NCBI GenBank assembly: GCA_910579465.1
Contig: CAJTUB010000003.1
Coordinates: 365,958-429,957 of the forward strand
Reading direction: 5' to 3'
DNA: 64,000 nucleotides
From: an uncultured Lachnospiraceae bacterium
GTDB taxonomy: Bacteria > Bacillota > Clostridia > Lachnospirales > Lachnospiraceae
A program made the translations under genes and the position numbers. Below the pieces are notes generated by a model that was given only the letters and a program-made list of their open reading frames with translations, searched no databases and was not told where the DNA came from. This document shows, one piece after another, positions 58,997 through 64,000 of the stretch (within the stretch, counting starts at the first letter, position 1; each line of letters opens with the position of its first letter).

Positions 58997-60827
58997 AAAG
59001 ACTTCTGAGCGGACTGCGATAGGCAAGGTGTTCCGTCTGGTAAGGCGTCTGGAGCCGGGATTTTTCCCGTTGCTGTTCCTGACAAAGCTGATTGCGGCAG
59101 TACAGCCGTTTGTGAATATTGTGTTTGGCAGCAGGATTATCGACAGGGTTATCGCGGGGCAGGAGACCGGCAGGATTATGCAGACGGTGCTTGTGATGGC
59201 AGGCTGTAATCTCTTTCTGGGAGTCGTCCGCTGGGCGTTGGAGGCCGCGCTTGGTGTAAAGCGCTCCAGTGTAGAGGAGCGCATTGACCAGATGGTTTCC
59301 GAAAAGTCGCTGCAGTTAGACTATGAGCTGTTGGAAAAGCAGGGGACGCTGGAGCTTGTTTACAGGGCAAGAGAGGGAATGAACAGTCAGGGCGGTATCG
59401 GGAACTTCTGCACAAGGCTCGGGGATATCGTGGAGCTGGCGGCAGGAATGGTATACTCGTTTATCCTGTTTCTTGGCGTATGTATTCCGGTAAAAACGGA
59501 AGCTTATGATACGCTGACAAGGGTAATGAACGCATGGTGGAGTCCCTTTCTTTTGGTAGCGGCAGGAGGAATTGTCCTGACAGCAAAGAATGTCCTGCAG
59601 AGATACAACGGAAAGCAGAGCCAGATGAATTTTGAGCGGAATGTAGCGTATAACCGCCGGTTCGGGTATTTTTTCGGTTTCCTGTCCCGCTATAAGGAGG
59701 GAAAGGATATCCGTGTGTACCAGATGCAGGATATGATTATGGACAGCCTAAGGGAGAGCAATGAAAGCTATGAAAAAAACCAGGGGCTTTTGTTGCGCTG
59801 GACGAACCGCTATATGACGCTGAACCAGCTTCTGCTCTTTTTCCTGCAGTTCGGAAGCTATCTGTATGTGGGGTTAAAGGCGATTACAGGGCTTATCAGC
59901 GTGGGCAGCGTCCTGCAGTATGTCGCCGCCTTCTGGCAGTTCTGCAAAAATATCAGCGATATCATGGGCGTTTCCGTTACTGTGGAAATCCAGAGCCGGT
60001 ATCTGTCCCTGTTTGAAGATTTTATGGCATTGGAGAATAAAAAGTATGAGGGCACGCTTCCGATTGAAAAGCGCGACGACAACCGCTATGAGATTGAGTT
60101 TAAGGATGTATCGTTCCGGTATCCGAACAGCACGGGGGATGTACTGTCCCATGTGAACGCAAAGCTCTGTATCGGGGAAAAGACGGCAATCGTGGGGCAG
60201 AACGGCGCCGGAAAGACGACGTTTATCAAGCTTCTGTGCCGGCTGTATGACCCGACAGAGGGGGAGATTTTACTGAACGGAATCAATATAAAGTTTTATG
60301 ACTACAGGGAATACCTGAGCCTGTTTTCCGTCGTGTTCCAGGACTTCTGGCTGTTTTCCTTTTCCATTGCGGAGAATGTGGCGGCTTCGCAGGAATATGA
60401 GGAGGAAAAGGTAATCCGGTGTATCCGGCGGGCGGGCTTTTTGGAGCGACTGCAGGAGCTGCCTGACGGAATCCGGACGAATCTGTACCAGCTGCAGGAA
60501 AACGGCGTGGAGATTTCCGGCGGGGAGGCGCAGAAGCTGGCAATCGCCAGGGCACTTTACAAGGATGCCGCCTTTGTCATCTTAGATGAGCCGACCTCTG
60601 CGCTCGACCCGGTGTCCGAATATGATATTTACAAGCGGTTTGACGGGTTGGTGGAGGAAAAAACGGCAGTGTATATTTCCCACAGGATGTCCAGCTGCCG
60701 GTTCTGTGACAAGATTTTAGTCTTTGACGGGGGCAGGATTGTACAAAAGGGAAACCACGAGTCGCTGATGAAGGAGGAAGGACGCTACCGCGAGCTTTGG
60801 AACGCGCAGGCGCAGTATTATGCCTGA
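58986..60827 (+). CDS. ABC exporter subunit 2 (fused membrane and ATPase domains)
   Basis: 613 residues, ATG after GGAGGTGACGGAGG. Transmembrane region (about 30-320) then Walker A GQNGAGKT, signature ISGGEAQKLAIARALYK, Walker B FVILDEPTSALDP and YISHR. Both nucleotide sites look complete here. It shares with subunit 1 the GKDIRVYQ/GKDIRVYR motif in an intracellular loop. No peptidase C39 domain is present, so a double-glycine leader peptide is not implied. Confidence 0.92.
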   Translation: MKRKKTSERTAIGKVFRLVRRLEPGFFPLLFLTKLIAAVQPFVNIVFGSRIIDRVIAGQETGRIMQTVLVMAGCNLFLGVVRWALEAALGVKRSSVEERIDQMVSEKSLQLDYELLEKQGTLELVYRAREGMNSQGGIGNFCTRLGDIVELAAGMVYSFILFLGVCIPVKTEAYDTLTRVMNAWWSPFLLVAAGGIVLTAKNVLQRYNGKQSQMNFERNVAYNRRFGYFFGFLSRYKEGKDIRVYQMQDMIMDSLRESNESYEKNQGLLLRWTNRYMTLNQLLLFFLQFGSYLYVGLKAITGLISVGSVLQYVAAFWQFCKNISDIMGVSVTVEIQSRYLSLFEDFMALENKKYEGTLPIEKRDDNRYEIEFKDVSFRYPNSTGDVLSHVNAKLCIGEKTAIVGQNGAGKTTFIKLLCRLYDPTEGEILLNGINIKFYDYREYLSLFSVVFQDFWLFSFSIAENVAASQEYEEEKVIRCIRRAGFLERLQELPDGIRTNLYQLQENGVEISGGEAQKLAIARALYKDAAFVILDEPTSALDPVSEYDIYKRFDGLVEEKTAVYISHRMSSCRFCDKILVFDGGRIVQKGNHESLMKEEGRYRELWNAQAQYYA

Positions 60828-60896
60828 AAAGGAAGCATAAAAAAGATTTGTAGGATAGCAGGGGATTGGCGCCCCTCGTAAAGATAGTTTTATCTA

Positions 60897-60948
60897 AAAA
60901 TGCACTCCGGCTGCCGGATTTGTTTTCTGGCAGAGGGGGTGCGTTTTT
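60897..60948 (+). terminator. Intrinsic terminator after the ABC exporter operon
   Basis: GCACTCCGGCTGCC (60902-60915) pairs with GGCAGAGGGGGTGC (60929-60942, some wobble), followed by five T. Confidence 0.8.
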
Positions 60949-61008
60949 AGATTCCTTCTTTCTTCAGCCGGTTGTAGAGAGGGAGAATGGTTTCTTTTAA
61001 ATTAGTGC

Positions 61009-61037
61009 TTGACAAAAGTTGAGCAATTGCTTAATAT
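61009..61037 (+). promoter_or_regulatory. Promoter with embedded TetR operator
   Basis: TTGACA (61009-61014), 17-bp spacer, TAATAT (61032-61037). The spacer holds the near-perfect 16-bp dyad TTGAGCAATTGCTTAA (61019-61034), an ideal position for autorepression by the TetR protein that follows. Confidence 0.8.
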
Positions 61038-61108
61038 ATAAAGAGTAAGATATTAAAATGCAAAGTTTAGTAAAAGAAATGGATTGATAGATAGACACGG
61101 AGGTAAGG

Positions 61109-61693
61109 ATGACAAAAAAAGAAGAACAGCATGAAATGCGGAAGCGGCAGATTTTGGATATTGCATTAAATCATTTTATCCGGTATGGATTTTATGGAAC
61201 ATCCACTAGAAAAATTACAGAAGAAGCAGGAATAAGTTCCGGTCTGATGTTTCACTATTTTCCAAATAAGCTGGCACTTTATGAAGCATTAGTAGAAATT
61301 GGATGTGAAAAATTGACAATTGATCGTGGTGAATGCGAGTCACCGATAATGTTTTTTGAAAAACAGGTTGATTGGTTTTTATCTGTGGCAACACAAAATA
61401 GTTTTGCAACAAGGATGTTTGTTTTTATGGGATTGGTAGCTATAAATGCAAAAGATGTTTCAGAGCGTGCAGCTCAAATGATAAAAGAGCATGACGTAGA
61501 GGTGATGAGCGTTCCATATATAGAAAAGGGACAGGAATCAGGGGAAATCAGACCGGGAGATCCTATGACACTTTCTGTACTCTTTTACAGTAGTGTTCAA
61601 GGATTTGCGGAAGCATTAGTTTCCAGGGATGATCTGAAGTTGCCGGAGAAGGAATGGTTTTTAGCCATATTAAGAAATGAAAATAGAGCGTAA
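61109..61693 (+). CDS. TetR/AcrR-family regulator
   Basis: 194 residues, ATG after GGAGGTAAGG. N-terminal helix-turn-helix ILDIALNHFIRYGFYGTSTRKITEEAGISSGLMFHYFPNK-type (about 14-54); the rest is the ligand-binding helical bundle. AT-rich composition differs from the genes to its left. It likely represses itself and the protease gene 16 bp downstream through the dyad at 61019-61034. Ligand unknown. Confidence 0.93.
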   Translation: MTKKEEQHEMRKRQILDIALNHFIRYGFYGTSTRKITEEAGISSGLMFHYFPNKLALYEALVEIGCEKLTIDRGECESPIMFFEKQVDWFLSVATQNSFATRMFVFMGLVAINAKDVSERAAQMIKEHDVEVMSVPYIEKGQESGEIRPGDPMTLSVLFYSSVQGFAEALVSRDDLKLPEKEWFLAILRNENRA

Positions 61694-61709
61694 AGGAGAT
61701 AAGTGAAAA

Positions 61710-62555
61710 ATGAATCAAAAGGTAAGCAAACGAGAAAAAATTATGCTGGCGGTATTTATATTTGTGACAATCACGGCAGGAAGCCTGGGATATTTCATGG
61801 ATCAATTACTGACAGAACAACCGGAAGGCAATTCGCTGGGAATGGGATTATGGTTAGTTCTACCCTTTTCTACAGGTATCGTATTACAAATTATCAACAA
61901 GGATTTGAATAGAATTGGCATCCGGCCAAATTTTAAAAACAATTTGAAATGGTATGCAATTGCAGTCATGGTCTTTCCTTGCATAACGCTGGTCAGCGTA
62001 ATTTTAGCAAAAATTAGTGGAGGATTAATTGTAAGAGAGACTGAGTTAAGTGCATTATTTGGATTGATAGTTACCACATTTTTTGCAAATTTTATAAAGA
62101 ATATATTTGAAGAATTTGCATGGAGGGGATATCTGTTTCTAAACTTAGAAAAAATAGGAATGAATGATTGGTATCTGTATTTGACGAATGGTTTCATCTG
62201 GGGAATGTGGCATATTACATACTATATGTTTTTCCTGCCGGACGAATATTTTACAGAGATTAGCAGACCAATGATGGTGATAGTAGGAAGCATATTAATG
62301 ATTTTCTGGACACCAATGTTTGTAGAAATACGCAGACTGACAAATTCTGTCTGGCCTTGTGTTATCTTACATTCAATGGAAGATGCAGTACCTACTATGT
62401 TGTTTGTAACAGCTAATGTATTTCAGATTGAGAAAAGATATTCTGTTATGTTAGATCCAATCTCCGGCATAGTCCCTACGGTGCTCGTATTCTTTATTGG
62501 ATTAGGATTAAGAAAATGCCGGATGAAGCGAGAGCAAAATATTTGTGAAAAATAA
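61710..62555 (+). CDS. CPBP-family intramembrane metalloprotease
   Basis: 281 residues with seven to eight hydrophobic segments. CPBP/Abi motifs: EEFAWRGYL (E134, E135, R139), GFIWGMWHITYY with a histidine, and VILHSMEDAV with the last histidine. Family members process lipidated or small membrane proteins, or act in bacteriocin self-immunity and stress. TetR control suggests induction by a small molecule. AT-rich. Confidence 0.9.
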   Translation: MNQKVSKREKIMLAVFIFVTITAGSLGYFMDQLLTEQPEGNSLGMGLWLVLPFSTGIVLQIINKDLNRIGIRPNFKNNLKWYAIAVMVFPCITLVSVILAKISGGLIVRETELSALFGLIVTTFFANFIKNIFEEFAWRGYLFLNLEKIGMNDWYLYLTNGFIWGMWHITYYMFFLPDEYFTEISRPMMVIVGSILMIFWTPMFVEIRRLTNSVWPCVILHSMEDAVPTMLFVTANVFQIEKRYSVMLDPISGIVPTVLVFFIGLGLRKCRMKREQNICEK

Positions 62556-62638
62556 TTTCAAGGCTTTTCAAGCTTCATACGGTGAATTGCTGCCAGTATT
62601 TTTAATAAAAATTTTAAGAGTAAAGGGAGGTGTGGCGT

Positions 62639-63220
62639 TTGCTTTTGATTCAGGATATTTGTCTTTCTTGGAGCAAAAAAGAAAGAGATTCTGTTTGTGC
62701 TAAGAAGCGGACAGAATTTCCTGTAGCTTATGTATGGGATAAAATGCCCAATGCTTTTCATGGGGAAGCACTTGTTAATCGTCGGAATTTCCGGCAGAGC
62801 GGAACTGTATTCCAAACTTTAAATGGAGCTGCAAACTGTTTTCAGTCCTATCCCTCTGTCAAAGACTTAAATCTCACCAATTTACATATTCAATCAGATA
62901 CTTGTGGCTACAAGGCAGTATTTTTTTATGATGAACGACGTAGCGGCCAGCCGGTCAGGCGGGGACACAACAAAGATTATGATAACGTTGACTCTTTGTT
63001 ATACCGCCGTGATATTTTGAATGAAACCGCTTTTTCGCTGAAACAGGGGCAGTATGGGTGTGTAATCTGGAATGAGCGCAAAACAGACTGGGATACCGGA
63101 GAGTGGTATTATCAATTACACGCATTAAATTTGTTTTATTCCGATAAAATGCCGGAAGCAGATATTTTTTTGACCAGAAAGCCGGATTTTAAGTATAAAC
63201 AAATAGCTGTATTATATTAG
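62639..63220 (+). CDS. Uncharacterised protein
   Basis: About 193 residues. TTG 62639 lies eight bases after AAAGGGAGG; GTG 62630 overlaps that ribosome site. The sequence has a VAYVWDKMPNAFHGEAL stretch, a DERRSGQPVRRGHNKDYD stretch and many aromatic residues near the end (GEWYYQLHALNLFYSD). No membrane segment, no signal peptide, no family recognised. Its 3' end overlaps the tail of a decayed helicase fragment on the other strand, which puts it near a junction. Confidence 0.55.
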   Translation: MLLIQDICLSWSKKERDSVCAKKRTEFPVAYVWDKMPNAFHGEALVNRRNFRQSGTVFQTLNGAANCFQSYPSVKDLNLTNLHIQSDTCGYKAVFFYDERRSGQPVRRGHNKDYDNVDSLLYRRDILNETAFSLKQGQYGCVIWNERKTDWDTGEWYYQLHALNLFYSDKMPEADIFLTRKPDFKYKQIAVLY

Positions 63221-63655
63221 TTTGTAAGAGCACAAGTTTTTCTGTTCTTTTTTCGGTAGACGCCCCGGCGGAATGTATAATGTCAGATACGCCGGTGTCC
63301 TCTGCTATAGCATCGGGAGCCTTTTTCGAGTTCTCAAAGTATTCATAAGCAGGCTTAGCGTTTGCAGTATCAAACCCTTGCAGTTTGTTGCTTGCCCATA
63401 AGTAAGCTTTATCGTGATGGGCGATGTATACCAAAAGAATCGTATTGCCGGATTGCGTGAAGATTACCCTGAAATCCTGCGTTACCCGGGCACTTTTAAA
63501 GTCAAGCTTTGTATTGAGCCTTTCTACTTTTAAGCTATCGCTTTTAAGTCCCCTTTGCATGGAGCGAATCGTGTCAAGGGACTTTTTTGTGTGGTTTTAT
63601 CTAATTCAGCAAACGCGGCTATATAAGTATCTGAACAAACAATATTGGTTTTCAT
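63189..63655 (-). pseudogene. Decayed fragment of a RelE-like-headed UvrD helicase gene
   Basis: From an ATG at 63655 (ribosome site AGGAAAGG) the frame reads MKTNIVCSDTYIAAFAELDK and leaves frame in a run of six A (CAAAAAAGT). Adding one A continues with KSLDTIRSMQRGLKSD and the typical RVTQDFRVIF, VYIAHHDKAYLWASNKL. This is the RelE-like N-terminal domain found ahead of some superfamily 1 helicases. No helicase motifs follow; the frame ends at 63189. Thus it is truncated and frameshifted. Confidence 0.7.
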
Positions 63656-63723
63656 ATGGATTCCTTTCCTGTAAGGTAATGGATATAAGTTCCGGTTTCT
63701 TTATTCGCGCGAAGGCAAAGTGA

Positions 63724-63751
63724 GGATAGTGCAAATATATTTGTACTATCC
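63724..63751 (+). repeat. 28-bp palindrome near the recombinase gene
   Basis: GGATAGT and ACTATCC flank CAAATATATTTG; the 28 bp are self-complementary except for one symmetric pair. GGATAGT recurs at 63788-63794 and 63853-63859. A GC-rich hairpin (GCGGGG/CCCCGC) follows. It could be a recombination-related or regulatory site. Confidence 0.5.
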
Positions 63752-63821
63752 GAGCGCGCCCGCGGGGGCAAATACCCCGCTTCTGTTGGATAGTTGGAAT
63801 AGGTGACTTAGAAAATATCCA

Positions 63822-64000
63822 TTATTCAAGGGTTTCCAGTGCCCCTATGAACTTGTAATGGATAGTAAGTCGTTGAATTTTCTGCCCGTCTATCTCTACG
63901 GGTTCAGAAACAAGAATTTTTTCTATAAGTTGGTTGATTATCTTGAAATTGAGTTCCGTTATTCCTGCATAACCGCTTATCTGCTCCGCAAAATGCTCAA
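63822..64000 (-). CDS. C-terminal end of a large serine recombinase (5' part outside window)
   Basis: The minus-strand frame entering at base 64000 reads EHFAEQISGYAGITELNF, then IINQLIEKILVSEPVEIDG and a final IHYKFIGALETLE before the stop at 63822. This is the usual C-terminal sequence (DUF4368-type) of transposon and conjugative-element serine recombinases. About 58 residues are visible. These genes normally sit at one end of the element, so an attachment site may lie between 63200 and 63820. Confidence 0.85.
   Translation of the reverse strand, partial: EHFAEQISGYAGITELNFKIINQLIEKILVSEPVEIDGQKIQRLTIHYKFIGALETLE

Noticed and set aside
63424..63723. Plus-strand open frame of 99 codons
   Set aside because: It is the reverse of the helicase fragment and shows no ribosome site or recognisable protein features.
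1..64000. CRISPR arrays and cas genes
   Set aside because: No set of regularly spaced identical repeats and no Cas-like protein was seen.

Overview
The window looks like chromosome of a low-to-mid GC anaerobic Firmicute, most likely a gut Lachnospiraceae-type Clostridium. The support is indirect: strong AAGGAGG ribosome sites with ATG/GTG/TTG starts, sigma-A style promoters with 17-bp spacers, a leucine T-box, a two-gene Nfn transhydrogenase, an AgrC/LytTR pair and several protein families that I know mainly from Lachnospiraceae (DUF6033-, DUF5688-, DUF1836- and DUF6273-like). There is no rRNA, no CRISPR array and one tRNA (Arg, CCG).

Layout. 1-6.4 kb: a truncated radical SAM gene, an esterase, small secreted proteins including a tandem duplicate pair, and a solitary PduL phosphotransacylase. 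6.5-11.6 kb: phosphohexomutase, a short-chain dehydrogenase, and two membrane proteins, the second (10.5 kb) visibly AT-rich. 11.6-17.6 kb: a short frameshifted ORF, a T-box leader with leuS, a divergent methionyl-tRNA synthetase and a YbaK-type deacylase. 17.7-24.8 kb: a compact cluster of two DUF6273 proteins, an atypical protein kinase with zinc ribbon and FHA-like tail, a TerY-like vWA protein, a PP2C phosphatase with a long coiled coil, and a GNAT enzyme. This is the strongest candidate for an incompletely described signalling or stress system. 25-31 kb: DUF6033-like protein, a propeller-like membrane protein with a frameshift, and a five-gene YtrA/GntR-regulated ABC operon. 31-43 kb: permease, chemoreceptor, PcrA helicase, BlaI/M56 pair, small unknowns. 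43-49 kb: YerC regulator, NfnAB, a GGDEF-EAL protein, a DUF5688 protein. 49-57 kb: HicAB, a secreted protein, tRNA-Arg, rluF-ligA-metA, a LytTR/GHKL two-component pair. 57-60.8 kb: a heterodimeric ABC exporter. 61-64 kb: an AT-rich segment with TetR plus CPBP protease, an unknown gene, a broken helicase fragment and the C-terminal end of a large serine recombinase, which looks like the edge of an integrative element.

A second theme is a family of short non-coding elements with terminal repeats of the form CTTGAGTTTCCGCATTTT / AAAATGCGGAAACTCAAG. Two full copies (38435-38682 and 48934-49188) and several partial copies occur. Four right ends are each followed 7-12 bp later by a promoter -35 box, so the elements repeatedly form the boundary between an upstream gene and a new transcription unit.

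All functional calls come from reading motifs by eye; no database search was run.
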